Positions 7,828-16,531 of a DNA stretch of 48,949 nucleotides are shown here, in pieces. This DNA comes from Fredricksoniimonas sp964643325. GTDB lineage: Bacteria > Omnitrophota > Gorgyraeia > Zapsychrales > Fredricksoniimonadaceae. A model generated the notes under the pieces. The model was not told where the DNA came from. It searched no databases and worked only from the letters and a program-made list of their open reading frames with translations. The translations under genes were made by a program, and so were the position numbers. The number at the start of each line of letters is the position of its first letter. The stretch's first letter is position 1. Location: positions 1 to 48,949 of the forward strand of contig CAZXSE010000010.1 in NCBI GenBank assembly GCA_964643325.1, written 5' to 3'.

Positions 7828-8589
7828 TTAAGAAATTTCAATGGCGACCGGGCAATGGTCCGACCCCTGGACATCCTTGAGAATGGACGCACCCTTAAGC
7901 CCTGGCAACAACCCCTTGTCCACGAAGAAATAATCGATCCGCCAGCCCACATCACGGGCGCGCGCGCCCGTCTTGTAATCCCACCAGGAATAATGCCCCG
8001 GGTCTTTGCAGAAATGGCGGAAGGTGTCCACATACCCCGCGTCGAGGAACTTCGTGACCCAGGCGCACTCTTCGGGCAGGAAACCCGTGTTCTTGCGGTT
8101 CTCTTTGGGCCTTGCCAGATCAACCTCCTGATGCGCGGTGTTCACATCGCCGCACACGATCACATGCCGTCCGCTTTTTCTTATTTCTTCAACCTTCTTC
8201 AGGAAGCGCTCGTAAAAAGCCATCTTGAAAGGGACCCTTTTGTTCCCGGCCCCTCCATTGGGAAAATAAACATTCAACAGAGCGAACTTCTTGAAATAAA
8301 GGATCAGCGTGCGGCCCTCGTCGTCGAATTCTTTCTTGCCAATGCCTTGCTCCACACTAACAGGCGTTTCTTTGGAATATACGCAAACGCCGCTATACCC
8401 TTTTTTCTGCGCCGAACACCAGAAAGAAGAATACCCGGGCACATTGACCAGCTCATCATCAAGCTGTTCTTTCTCCGCCTTGGTCTCCTGAAGGCAAAGG
8501 ATGTCGGGATCCTCCCGGCGCATCCATGCCAGGAAACCTTTTTTCTGCACGGCGCGAATGCCGTTAACGTTCCAACTGATCAGTCGCAT
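7828..8589 (-). CDS. xthA: Exodeoxyribonuclease III
   Basis: The 253-aa protein is an AP endonuclease/exonuclease of the ExoIII branch. It starts MRLISWNVNGIRA, has the catalytic LQETKAE glutamate, CGDVNTAH in the middle, WRIDYFFV and ends with SDHCPVAIEI, which contains the catalytic histidine. It incises at abasic sites and trims 3' blocks in base excision repair. Length is normal. It is followed by a 43-bp gap before the PEBP gene and preceded by a PilZ gene. Confidence 0.95.
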   Translation of the reverse strand: MRLISWNVNGIRAVQKKGFLAWMRREDPDILCLQETKAEKEQLDDELVNVPGYSSFWCSAQKKGYSGVCVYSKETPVSVEQGIGKKEFDDEGRTLILYFKKFALLNVYFPNGGAGNKRVPFKMAFYERFLKKVEEIRKSGRHVIVCGDVNTAHQEVDLARPKENRKNTGFLPEECAWVTKFLDAGYVDTFRHFCKDPGHYSWWDYKTGARARDVGWRIDYFFVDKGLLPGLKGASILKDVQGSDHCPVAIEIS

Positions 8590-8626
8590 GATGTCTTACC
8601 GGTAAAGATGAACGGGACGGCTCTTG

Positions 8627-9133
8627 TCACGCAGCAGCAGGCGGGGTTTTCTTGCGGTTGATCTTGGCAAAGCCGCCGAGAACGCGCTCAAGAAGCTCGC
8701 TCCAGACAACGCCGTAGGTCTTGTCGAAATAAACGGTTTGCTCCACATCAAGGCCGTCAACGGTCGCGATCTGCACGCCCGCCTGGTAAAGCGGCTTGCC
8801 TTCCAGCGGGGCTTCCACCGGACGGCACCAGCAAACCTCGCCTCTCATGAACACAACCTCTTTGCTCTTGGGAAGATGCAGGTCCATCCACAACAGATCG
8901 CCAGGCTCAAGATGCTTGGATGAATGGAACGAAAGCCCGCGCACCGATATATCCCTGGAATGGCCCACATAAACGCGGTCACGCCCCTCGATCACCTCTT
9001 CGGTGATCTTGAAATCAACCTCGGCCGCAAAGTCGTACGGGATGCGGAACTCGACACGGGCGTCGGTCTCGTAGCGCGAATATTTCCTTCTGTTCTCGGG
9101 GGATGGCTCCATGGAGCCTGTATTGTCATCCAT
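8627..9133 (-). CDS. PilZ-domain protein 1
   Basis: The 168-aa protein shows the two parts of a cyclic-di-GMP-binding PilZ domain: RRKYSRYE near residue 15 (the RxxxR part) and DISVRGLSF later (D/NxSxxG). An unusually long insert (about residues 35-55) sits between them. No further domain is evident; the tail is basic and proline-rich (KKTPPAAA). It probably reports cyclic-di-GMP to an unknown partner. A second PilZ protein is at 13331-13702, and an HD-GYP protein at 17934 could destroy the same messenger. Confidence 0.85.
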   Translation of the reverse strand: MDDNTGSMEPSPENRRKYSRYETDARVEFRIPYDFAAEVDFKITEEVIEGRDRVYVGHSRDISVRGLSFHSSKHLEPGDLLWMDLHLPKSKEVVFMRGEVCWCRPVEAPLEGKPLYQAGVQIATVDGLDVEQTVYFDKTYGVVWSELLERVLGGFAKINRKKTPPAAA

Positions 9134-9151
9134 ACAGTATTCTTTGAACTG

Positions 9152-9742
9152 TTATTTTCCGCCCATCGTCTTGCCCGCAAGGGACTGGCAGAACCCGGCC
9201 ACCTTGCGCTTTGTTAACGCATCAAGAGCTTCACCATAAGCACCGTTGGAATAATGGATAATTCCCAGAACGGAAGCGTCCTCTCCGGGCAAGACAGCAA
9301 GCGGGAACGGCGCGCATAACATGCCCATGTATTTTGCGTAAGTGTGCAGGGCCTGGAGGCAAAGGTCCCCGCCGCCCTCGGCGTGGCCCGACGAGGTGAA
9401 TGCCGCGAACTTTTTCCCGGCAAGCGCGCCCTTGATCCACAAGCCGCCGGTCGCATCCATGAACGCTTTCATTGCCGCGGAAACATTGCCGAAATACGTC
9501 GGGGATCCCATGATGATAAGATCGGCGGCCGCAAGGTCCTGAGGTGTGGCTTGTGCAACGGCGCGCATGGCCCGAAGATTCTCCCGCGCCGCCGGTGAAA
9601 GATCAGGTTTCTCGACCCACGCGGGATCTGCCACCCGGTAAAGCGCGGCCTGAACGCCGCCATCCTGAAGGCGGCCGGCAAACTCCCTGGCTATCAGGTA
9701 TCCATTACCGCAAACACTGTGAAAGACAATGGCTGCTTTCAT
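9152..9742 (-). CDS. Flavodoxin-fold NAD(P)H-dependent oxidoreductase, WrbA-like
   Basis: A 196-aa flavodoxin-like protein: N-terminal MKAAIVFHSVCGNGYLIA is the FMN phosphate loop, GSPTYFGNVSAAMKAFMD the second FMN loop, and AFTSSGHAEGGG the third, as in WrbA-type quinone reductases. The family reduces quinones by two electrons. The start at 9742 gives the FMN loop at residue 10; the frame extends upstream but without motif. It follows the ExbD gene by 4 bp, an unusual neighbour for a transport motor. A quinone link to the nearby men-type genes is only suggestive. Confidence 0.82.
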   Translation of the reverse strand: MKAAIVFHSVCGNGYLIAREFAGRLQDGGVQAALYRVADPAWVEKPDLSPAARENLRAMRAVAQATPQDLAAADLIIMGSPTYFGNVSAAMKAFMDATGGLWIKGALAGKKFAAFTSSGHAEGGGDLCLQALHTYAKYMGMLCAPFPLAVLPGEDASVLGIIHYSNGAYGEALDALTKRKVAGFCQSLAGKTMGGK

Positions 9743-9746
9743 AAGG

Positions 9747-10160
9747 TCATTCAACCTGGACGGCCGCGATATCAAGCCTTGAAACGCCAAGCGATGTCAT
9801 GATATCCAGGACATCGACCACATCCTTAAAACGCGTCTGCTGGTCGGAGCGCAGATAAACGCTAAGCTGCGGCTCGGCCTTCTGCATGGCATCGATCTGC
9901 TCGCGCAGTTCCTTGCTGGTCACCAGCTTGTCGTCAAGATAGACCACGCCTTCGCTGGTGATAGTGATCACCGCCTGCTTGGTCTGGCCGATCTCGTGCG
10001 GCTCGGCGGCCTTGGACTCCGGAAGCTTGACCTTGATGTTCGACTGGTAGATCAGCGGCGTCGCGATCATGAAAATGACAAGCAAGACAAGGATGACGTC
10101 CGTGAACGGCGTGATGTTGATCTCGGCAACAAGCTGTCTTTTACGGGAGCGCCTCTTCAT
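9747..10160 (-). CDS. exbD: ExbD/TolR-type biopolymer transport protein
   Basis: The 137-aa protein has a short basic cytoplasmic head, one transmembrane segment with the conserved aspartate in NITPFTDVILVLLVIFMIA, and a periplasmic domain ending with DVVDVLDIMTSLGVSRLDIAAV. With the TolQ/ExbB partner it forms a proton-driven motor that energises outer-membrane processes. The ATG at 10160 overlaps the upstream stop (ATGA). No tonB, tolA or tolB gene follows here, so whether it serves TonB or Tol cannot be decided. Confidence 0.88.
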   Translation of the reverse strand: MKRRSRKRQLVAEINITPFTDVILVLLVIFMIATPLIYQSNIKVKLPESKAAEPHEIGQTKQAVITITSEGVVYLDDKLVTSKELREQIDAMQKAEPQLSVYLRSDQQTRFKDVVDVLDIMTSLGVSRLDIAAVQVE

Positions 10161-10774
10161 TGTTTGGCCCCGGTCAACAGGTCCCGGACCTCGGACGCGG
10201 TAATGTCCATGTCCATCACGAACCGCTCGATGCGGCTCTGGCAATAGTTAAAGGCAATGACCGCCGGAACAGCCACGCACAAGCCCACCGCGGTGCAAAC
10301 AAGCGCTTCGGCAATGCCGTTGATGACAACTGTCATGCCGCCCGCGCCCTGCTGGGCAATGTCCTGAAAAGCGCGGATGATGCCGAGCACCGTCCCGAAC
10401 AGCCCGATATAGACGGACGTGCTGCCGATGGTCCCGATGATGGCCGTGCGCCGTTCAAGCTTGATGGTCTCAATGGTGATCTGCCGCTCCATGGCATTAT
10501 CAATGATCTCGCCGGAACTGCCCCGCAACCCCAGGCCGACGGCTGCCACATTGGCAAAAGGCGTACGCGCCTTCTGGCAAAGGTCCCGGGCCCTGTCCAT
10601 GTTCCCCCGGCGGATCTGGTCAGCAAGGTCCATCATGAACGGCCCCCGACGGACGCGCGAACCGTAATAATAAAGGATCACCCGCTCAATGATGACCGCC
10701 AGTGAAAGGACGGAAAGGAACAGCAATACCACGACCGTTCCGCCGCCCAACTGTAACATTTGCCATAAAGACAT
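10157..10774 (-). CDS. exbB: ExbB/TolQ-type proton channel
   Basis: A 205-aa inner-membrane protein with an N-terminal helix (GGTVVVLLFLSVLSLAVIIE) and the MotA/TolQ/ExbB domain: GTIGSTSVYIGLFGTVLGII, then the third helix ALVCTAVGLCVAVPAVIAFN. It provides the five-subunit channel in which the ExbD aspartate works. The start at 10774 is preceded by GGAGGG at good spacing; an upstream ATG at 10813 lies within a hairpin. It is the first gene of the leftward run after the hairpin that follows hppA. Confidence 0.9.
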   Translation of the reverse strand: MSLWQMLQLGGGTVVVLLFLSVLSLAVIIERVILYYYGSRVRRGPFMMDLADQIRRGNMDRARDLCQKARTPFANVAAVGLGLRGSSGEIIDNAMERQITIETIKLERRTAIIGTIGSTSVYIGLFGTVLGIIRAFQDIAQQGAGGMTVVINGIAEALVCTAVGLCVAVPAVIAFNYCQSRIERFVMDMDITASEVRDLLTGAKQ

Positions 10775-10812
10775 GTCGCCCTCCCCGGGAATTCTTTGAT
10801 TGATATCATCCA

Positions 10813-10838
10813 CCTCCGGCAGGTCGCCCTGCCGGAGG
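10813..10838 (-). repeat. 11-bp perfect hairpin between hppA and exbB
   Basis: The arms 10813-10823 and 10828-10838 are perfectly complementary with a 4-base loop; on the minus-strand RNA the loop reads GCGA, a stable GNRA tetraloop. There is no U-run after it, so it is not a standard intrinsic terminator. It may protect the hppA mRNA 3' end or partially separate the two transcription units. Confidence 0.6.
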
Positions 10839-10852
10839 GTCTGTTCATTGCA

Positions 10853-13264
10853 TTACGCGTGCTTCTTGACCGGCTCGCCGATGATCTGCATGTCGGTGAA
10901 CGACTTGACCACAAAGAACACGGACACGGCAAAGAACGCCGCGGCCAGGCCCAGGTTCATCGCATGGCTCAGCTCAAGCGCGATCTCGATGGCCAGAAGG
11001 CCGAAGAGCGTCGTGAACTTGATGATCGGGTTAAGCGCGACCGAGGACGTGTCCTTGAACGGATCGCCCACCGTGTCACCGACGACCGACGCCGCGTGCA
11101 ATTCCGTGCCTTTTTCACGCAGGTCAACTTCAACGACCTTTTTCGCGTTATCCCAGGCGCCGCCCGCATTGGCCATGAAGATCGCCTGGAAGAGCCCGAA
11201 CAGCGCGATGGAGATCAGGTAACCGATGAAGAAGTACGAGTTCAGGCAAGCGAACGCCAGCGTTCCGAAAAGAACGGCCAGGAACAGGTTGATCATCCCC
11301 TTCTGCGCGAACATGGTGCAGATCTCGACGACCTTCTTGCTGTCCTCGGTGGACGCCTTGTCCGAATCCTGGAGCTTGATGTGCTTCTTGATGAACTCTA
11401 CCGTGTGATACGCGCCGGCCACGACCGCGAGCGTTGATGCCCCTGTGAACCAGTAGATCATCGCTCCGCCCATGATCATCCCCAGCAAGAACGGCGGATA
11501 CAGGATGGAAAGGAACTCGATGTTCGCCGTCAATCCGTTGGTCAGGATCATGATGATCGAGAAGATCATGGTGGTCGCGCCAACCACTGCCGTGCCGATC
11601 AATACCGGCTTTGATGTCGCCTTGAACGTGTTCCCGGCGCCGTCATTGCATTCAAGGTAATGCTTGGCCTTGCCGAAGTCAGGCTCAAACCCGAACTGCT
11701 TCTTGATCTCACCGGCCGGAACACTCTCAATAAGAGAGAGTTCGTAGATCGACTGGGCATTGTCCGCCACCGGGCCGTAAGAATCAACGGCAATGGTAAC
11801 AGGGCCCATGCCCAGGAACCCGAAGGCCACCAGGCCGAACGCGAATACCGACGGAGCAAGCATGATGGCGCCCAGGCCCATGCCGCTGATGATGTAGGCG
11901 ATCGCCATCAGGACCGCGATCGTAAGCCCCATCCAGTACGCGCTGAAATTACCGGTCACAAAACCGGCAAGGATGTTCAGTGATGCCCCGCCCTTCTTGG
12001 AGGATTCCACGATGTTCTTCACGAACGCGGACTCCGGGGATGTGAAGATCTTCACCAGTTCGGGAATGATCGCGCCCGCCGCGGTGCCGCATGTGATGAT
12101 GCCGGCCAGCTTCCACCACATCGTGCCATCGCCCATCGTCGGGATAAGAAAATACGACGCGGCGAACGTGAACGCGATGGAAACGAATGACGTGATCCAC
12201 ACCAAAGACGAGAGCGGGTCCTCGAAGTTCATTTCTTTGGCATTAACATAACGCGCTTTCGCCATGATGCCATTGACCCAGTACGAGAAAGCGCTGGCAA
12301 TGATCATCAAAAGGCGCATGACGAAGATCCACACCAACAACTGGACCTGGACCACCGGGTCCTTGATCGCCAGCAGGATGAAGGAAATGAGCGCGACGCC
12401 CGTCACGCCATAGGTCTCAAAACCGTCCGCGGTGGGGCCAACGGAATCGCCCGCATTATCCCCCGTGCAATCCGCGATAACGCCGGGATTGCGCGCATCG
12501 TCTTCCTTGATGTTGAAAATGATCTTCATCAGATCGGAACCAATGTCCGCGATCTTGGTGAAAATACCGCCCGCGATACGAAGAACGGACGCGCCCAGCG
12601 ACTCGCCGATGGCAAAGCCGATGAAGCAAGGGCCTGCGTAGGACGCGTCGATGAACAACAGGATGCCTAACATGACCAGGAGTTCCGTCGAGATCAGAAG
12701 CATCCCGATGGACATGCCTGCCTGCGCCGGAATGGCGTAAACAGGGTACGGCGACCCTTTAAGCGACGCGAATGCGGAACGGGAATTCGCCATGGTGTTG
12801 ATCCTCATCCCGAACCAGGCAACGCCATAACTGCCGGCGATACCGATCAGGGAACACACGAGGATCATGGCCACTTTCGCGAATTCCATGTGACGCAGCC
12901 ACCCGAAATACGCGATCATGACGATGCCGATGAGCAGCTCGAGGATCAACAGGAACTTGCCCTGCGTGATCAGGTAGGTTTTACAGGTCTCGTAGATCAG
13001 TTCGGAAATATCCTTCATGGCCTTGTGCACCGGCATCTTCATGATGCTGATGAACTGGACCAGTCCGAACAGGAACCCGAAAAGACAGATGGCAATGCCG
13101 TAGGTCAGCAGGGTCTTGCCATCCACGCCCAGGAACATCACGGACGCAAGGTCCGGCACGACCAGGTCAGCCTCGCTCGCGAACGCGGGCGCCATGGCGG
13201 CCAGCAGAAGCACCGCCGGCGTCAAGAGCACTGGTTTAAAGAACTTCCTTACGAAACCACCCAT
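10853..13264 (-). CDS. hppA: Membrane-bound proton/sodium-translocating pyrophosphatase, divergent
   Basis: The 803-aa protein has about 16 membrane segments plus a cleavable-looking N-terminus (VLLTPAVLLLAAMAPAFAS). It hydrolyses pyrophosphate while pumping ions. Core motifs are present but altered: EDDARNP at 254-260, GDNAGDSVGPTADGFETYG at 268-286, DNAQSIYELS near 501 instead of the usual DNAGGIAEM, and VVGDTVGDPFKDTS near the end. GNTFKATSK (544-552) places lysine 548 at the position that marks potassium-independent enzymes, with Ser551 at the second marker. I therefore expect a potassium-independent enzyme of a divergent clade, probably proton-pumping. The start at 13264 follows AAAGGAGG closely. 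Confidence 0.9.
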   Translation of the reverse strand: MGGFVRKFFKPVLLTPAVLLLAAMAPAFASEADLVVPDLASVMFLGVDGKTLLTYGIAICLFGFLFGLVQFISIMKMPVHKAMKDISELIYETCKTYLITQGKFLLILELLIGIVMIAYFGWLRHMEFAKVAMILVCSLIGIAGSYGVAWFGMRINTMANSRSAFASLKGSPYPVYAIPAQAGMSIGMLLISTELLVMLGILLFIDASYAGPCFIGFAIGESLGASVLRIAGGIFTKIADIGSDLMKIIFNIKEDDARNPGVIADCTGDNAGDSVGPTADGFETYGVTGVALISFILLAIKDPVVQVQLLVWIFVMRLLMIIASAFSYWVNGIMAKARYVNAKEMNFEDPLSSLVWITSFVSIAFTFAASYFLIPTMGDGTMWWKLAGIITCGTAAGAIIPELVKIFTSPESAFVKNIVESSKKGGASLNILAGFVTGNFSAYWMGLTIAVLMAIAYIISGMGLGAIMLAPSVFAFGLVAFGFLGMGPVTIAVDSYGPVADNAQSIYELSLIESVPAGEIKKQFGFEPDFGKAKHYLECNDGAGNTFKATSKPVLIGTAVVGATTMIFSIIMILTNGLTANIEFLSILYPPFLLGMIMGGAMIYWFTGASTLAVVAGAYHTVEFIKKHIKLQDSDKASTEDSKKVVEICTMFAQKGMINLFLAVLFGTLAFACLNSYFFIGYLISIALFGLFQAIFMANAGGAWDNAKKVVEVDLREKGTELHAASVVGDTVGDPFKDTSSVALNPIIKFTTLFGLLAIEIALELSHAMNLGLAAAFFAVSVFFVVKSFTDMQIIGEPVKKHA

Positions 13265-13330
13265 AATCGATCCTCCTTTTGGATTAAAAAACCCTTCCTT
13301 GATCACCGAAAAAATACGATCTCCATTCCG

Positions 13331-13702
13331 TTAACTGCGTAAATGCGACCTCGCGTGCCGTGAAGGCGCTTTCGGGGAAAGATACTTCACGCCGACATCA
13401 AACGACCTGCTCCCGATCTCGACCACGCGCCTGACCTCGGCCTTGCCGTTGTAAACCTCAACAACACCCGACATGACCACCTGGATCTCCAGGATATCAT
13501 GCTTGCGGTAAGGCTTTGCGCTCAGGAACAAAAGCCCGCTGTAGCTCATGTTCTTGGTCGTTGACAGGCTCCAAGCCTGGTTCCCTGTTTTGGCCAGCCG
13601 ATGGCGAATGGCCACCACGCGGTCAACACGCCCGCCGTGACGACGCTCCCTGGCTGCGCTCTTTGCTGCTTCCGACGGTTTTCCGGCGCTTTTCTTTAAC
13701 AT
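13331..13702 (-). CDS. PilZ-domain protein 2
   Basis: The 123-aa protein has a lysine-rich head, then RRHGGRVDR and TKNMSYSGLLFLS, the latter matching the D/NxSxxG part of PilZ, followed by DILEIQVVMSG and GVKYLS. Cyclic-di-GMP binding is likely but the first motif is looser than usual. Its start overlaps the end of fumC by 7 bp in another frame, so it belongs to the gltA-pepA-fumC transcription unit. Its partner is unknown. Confidence 0.75.
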   Translation of the reverse strand: MLKKSAGKPSEAAKSAARERRHGGRVDRVVAIRHRLAKTGNQAWSLSTTKNMSYSGLLFLSAKPYRKHDILEIQVVMSGVVEVYNGKAEVRRVVEIGSRSFDVGVKYLSPKAPSRHARSHLRS

Positions 13703-15084
13703 GGGCCCGTCATCCTGGAAGGCCTGACAAAACGGTCGAACTCTTCCGGCGTGGCCTCACCAAGAAGGACCGCAGCTTCCTTAAGAGTGATCTTTTCCTG
13801 ATGCGCTTTCTTGGCAATGCGCGCCGCCCGGTCATACCCCAGATGCGGCGCAAGCGCGGTCACCAGCATCAGCGAATTCTCCAGATGCCTGTGGATCCGG
13901 CCCTCATCCGCGACAATGCCCGTCACGCAATGGTCTGTGAAACTTTCACATGCGTCCGTCAAAAGACGCAGGGATTGCAAAATATTGTAGATGATGACCG
14001 GCTTGTAAGCATTAAGTTCAAAGTTCCCGGACGCGCCCGCGATCGTAATGGCCGTATCGTTGCCGATCACCTGCGCGCATACCATGGTCATAGCCTCACA
14101 TTGCGTCGGATTGACCTTGCCTGGCATGATGGAGCTGCCTGGTTCATTCTCGGGGATCGCTATCTCGCCGATACCGCAGCGCGGCCCCGACGCCAGCCAG
14201 CGCACATCATTGGCGATCTTCATCAGTGAGCAAGCGACGGTCTTAAGGGCTCCGGAGAGCTCGACCATGGCATCATGCGCGGCCAACCCTTCGAACCTGT
14301 TGCGAGCCGGGACAAACGGCAGCATGGTGATCTCCGCGACCATGCCCGTCGCTGTCCTGGCAAAATCCTTATGCGCGTTAAGCCCCGTTCCCACCGCAGT
14401 CCCTCCCAGAGGGATCTCCATGAGCCGCGGACGGACAGCCTCGAGCCGCTCGATCCCGTTATGGACCTGCTGCGCGTATCCCGAAAATTCCTGGCCCAGG
14501 GTCAAGGGCGTGGCATCCATCAGATGCGTGCGCCCGATCTTGACAATATCTTTGAAACGGGAAGCTTTGCCCTCAAGTGCGCCGTGGAGTTTCTGCAGGG
14601 CCGGAATAAGGGCGTAATGCAGGGCTTCGGCGGATGAAATATGCATGGCCGCCGGGAACACATCGTTCGACGACTGGCATTTGTTCACGTCATCATTGGG
14701 ATGGACCGGAGCCTTCGCGCCCATTGCTCCGCCCATCAGGACCGAAGCCCTGTTGGCGATCACTTCATTAAGGTTCATGTTCGTCTGCGTGCCGCTTCCC
14801 GTCTGCCAGACGACCAGCGGAAAATGCGCGCCAAGCTCACCCCGGATGATCTCATCGGCGGCGTCCATGATGGCCTGCGCTTTCTTTGCGTCCACGACGC
14901 CCAGGCGCGCGTTCGCCATGGCCGAAGCTTTCTTGACGATGGCCATGGCCTTGATGAACTCCGCCGGAAATACCTCGTCCCCGATACGGAAATTATCAAG
15001 GGAGCGCTGTGTTTGCGCACCGTAAAACATCCCCGCGGGGACATTCACGCAACCCATGCTGTCGGATTCAACACGATAGTCCAT
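13696..15084 (-). CDS. fumC: Class II fumarate hydratase
   Basis: The 462-aa protein is a fumarase/aspartase superfamily member with the signature SSIMPGKVNPTQCE, plus TGSGTQTNMNLNEV and GRTHLMDATPLTLGQEF, which together indicate FumC, interconverting fumarate and malate. The ATG at 15084 starts one base after the pepA stop; the longer frame to 15222 runs through pepA. It lies in one unit with citrate synthase, so both are TCA-cycle steps. Confidence 0.95.
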   Translation of the reverse strand: MDYRVESDSMGCVNVPAGMFYGAQTQRSLDNFRIGDEVFPAEFIKAMAIVKKASAMANARLGVVDAKKAQAIMDAADEIIRGELGAHFPLVVWQTGSGTQTNMNLNEVIANRASVLMGGAMGAKAPVHPNDDVNKCQSSNDVFPAAMHISSAEALHYALIPALQKLHGALEGKASRFKDIVKIGRTHLMDATPLTLGQEFSGYAQQVHNGIERLEAVRPRLMEIPLGGTAVGTGLNAHKDFARTATGMVAEITMLPFVPARNRFEGLAAHDAMVELSGALKTVACSLMKIANDVRWLASGPRCGIGEIAIPENEPGSSIMPGKVNPTQCEAMTMVCAQVIGNDTAITIAGASGNFELNAYKPVIIYNILQSLRLLTDACESFTDHCVTGIVADEGRIHRHLENSLMLVTALAPHLGYDRAARIAKKAHQEKITLKEAAVLLGEATPEEFDRFVRPSRMTGPC

Positions 15085-15085
15085 A

Positions 15086-16528
15086 TCAGTTTTTCTTAAA
15101 AAATTCCGCCAAAAGCCTGACGCCATATCCTGTCGCGCCATGGCCGTAATACATCCTCGCGTCGCCCTCCACGAAGGCCGTTCCTGCGATATCCAGATGC
15201 GCCCAGGGTGTCTTGCCCACAAAATTGCGCAGGAACTCGGCCGCCGTCATGGTGCCTGCAGAGCCGCGCTGATTGCTGATGTTCCTGATGTCGGCGATCT
15301 TGGATTTGATCATGCCCTTAAGTTCGGGATATAACGGCAGCCTCCAGGCCCGGTCATCCGACGCTGCCGCGCTCGCAAGGATGTCCTCGGCAAGCGCGTC
15401 ATCATTCGACATCAATCCCGCGATATCATGCCCGAGCGCGACCACGCACGCGCCTGTCAGGGTCGCCAGGTCAATGACCCGCGCCGGACGGTAACGGTCA
15501 ATGACATAGGCCAGCACATCGGCAAGGACCAGGCGCCCTTCAGCGTCGGTATTGCCGACCTCGACGGACTTGCCCGCATATCCCGTGATCACATCACCCG
15601 GTTTATACGCCGTGGCGCCAATGGCGTTCTCGACCGCGCCAAAAGCAAAAATAATGTTCTTTTTGACCTTCAATTCAAGGGCCGCCTTCAGCGCACCGAT
15701 CACGGCGGCAGCGCCGCTCATATCCTCGCGCATGGTCTCCATGCTGCCGCTGGGCTTTAAGTTCAACCCGCCCGAATCAAAGGTCAACCCTTTGCCCACA
15801 ACGGCCATGAACGGGTCCTTGCGCCTGCCGCCGGCATACTTCACGACGACAACGCGCGGTTCCCGCGCACTGCCGCGATTGACAGCCAGCAAAAGGCCGA
15901 ACTTCTTGCGCTCAAGCTCCTTCTGCCCCAGCACCTCGAGCGCAACGCCTTTCTTGCCTTTGACCAGCGCGCGCACCGAACGCTCCAGGAATTGCGCGTC
16001 CGTCACATCCGCGTTCTCGTTGACAAGGTCGCGCGTAAAATTAGCGCACAGGGCCACTTTGACGGCATCCGCATATCCCGCCTTGACCGGCGTTACGATC
16101 GAATAGGTCTTGCTGTCAACGGCCGTGTCGTTCTTCTTTTTAGAGATATATTTTCTCCAGGCGTATGTCCCAATGACAACAGCATCGATCAACGCCCTGA
16201 TAACGCCGGCGTCATCCTTATGGGGAATGATCTCGATGCGCGCTGCAGACTTGAGGCAGGCGGCCAACAGCGCCGAGCGCGCCGCGATGCGCAGGGACGC
16301 CAGGGTCAGGTCCTTTTCCTTGCCAAGCCCAGCCAGGAGAGTAACACCCTTACCGGTAACGACCGGGAACGCCTCGCCTTTCTTGCCGGCAAATCTGCCT
16401 GCGGCAAGAACAGCCTTGATCCCCGCCGGCGCGGCGGCGATATATTTCTTGCTCCCCGCCTGCTCCTGCGTCAGAAAAACGACCGTTGCAAGGCTTTTGG
16501 GCGACGGCTTTGCGGAAAAAGTGATCAC
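15086..16528 (-). CDS. pepA: Leucyl aminopeptidase (M17)
   Basis: The 480-aa protein has the M17 signature NTDAEGRLVLADVL, the upstream metal-binding VGKGLTFDSGGLNLKPS with lysine and aspartate, and MSGAAAVIGAL. These residues bind two zinc/manganese ions. The N-terminal 170 residues are the usual non-catalytic domain. The enzyme removes N-terminal amino acids in the cytoplasm; some homologues also bind DNA. It sits 3 bp after gltA and 1 bp before fumC, tightly packed. Confidence 0.94.
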   Translation of the reverse strand: MITFSAKPSPKSLATVVFLTQEQAGSKKYIAAAPAGIKAVLAAGRFAGKKGEAFPVVTGKGVTLLAGLGKEKDLTLASLRIAARSALLAACLKSAARIEIIPHKDDAGVIRALIDAVVIGTYAWRKYISKKKNDTAVDSKTYSIVTPVKAGYADAVKVALCANFTRDLVNENADVTDAQFLERSVRALVKGKKGVALEVLGQKELERKKFGLLLAVNRGSAREPRVVVVKYAGGRRKDPFMAVVGKGLTFDSGGLNLKPSGSMETMREDMSGAAAVIGALKAALELKVKKNIIFAFGAVENAIGATAYKPGDVITGYAGKSVEVGNTDAEGRLVLADVLAYVIDRYRPARVIDLATLTGACVVALGHDIAGLMSNDDALAEDILASAAASDDRAWRLPLYPELKGMIKSKIADIRNISNQRGSAGTMTAAEFLRNFVGKTPWAHLDIAGTAFVEGDARMYYGHGATGYGVRLLAEFFKKN

Positions 16529-16531
16529 GCG

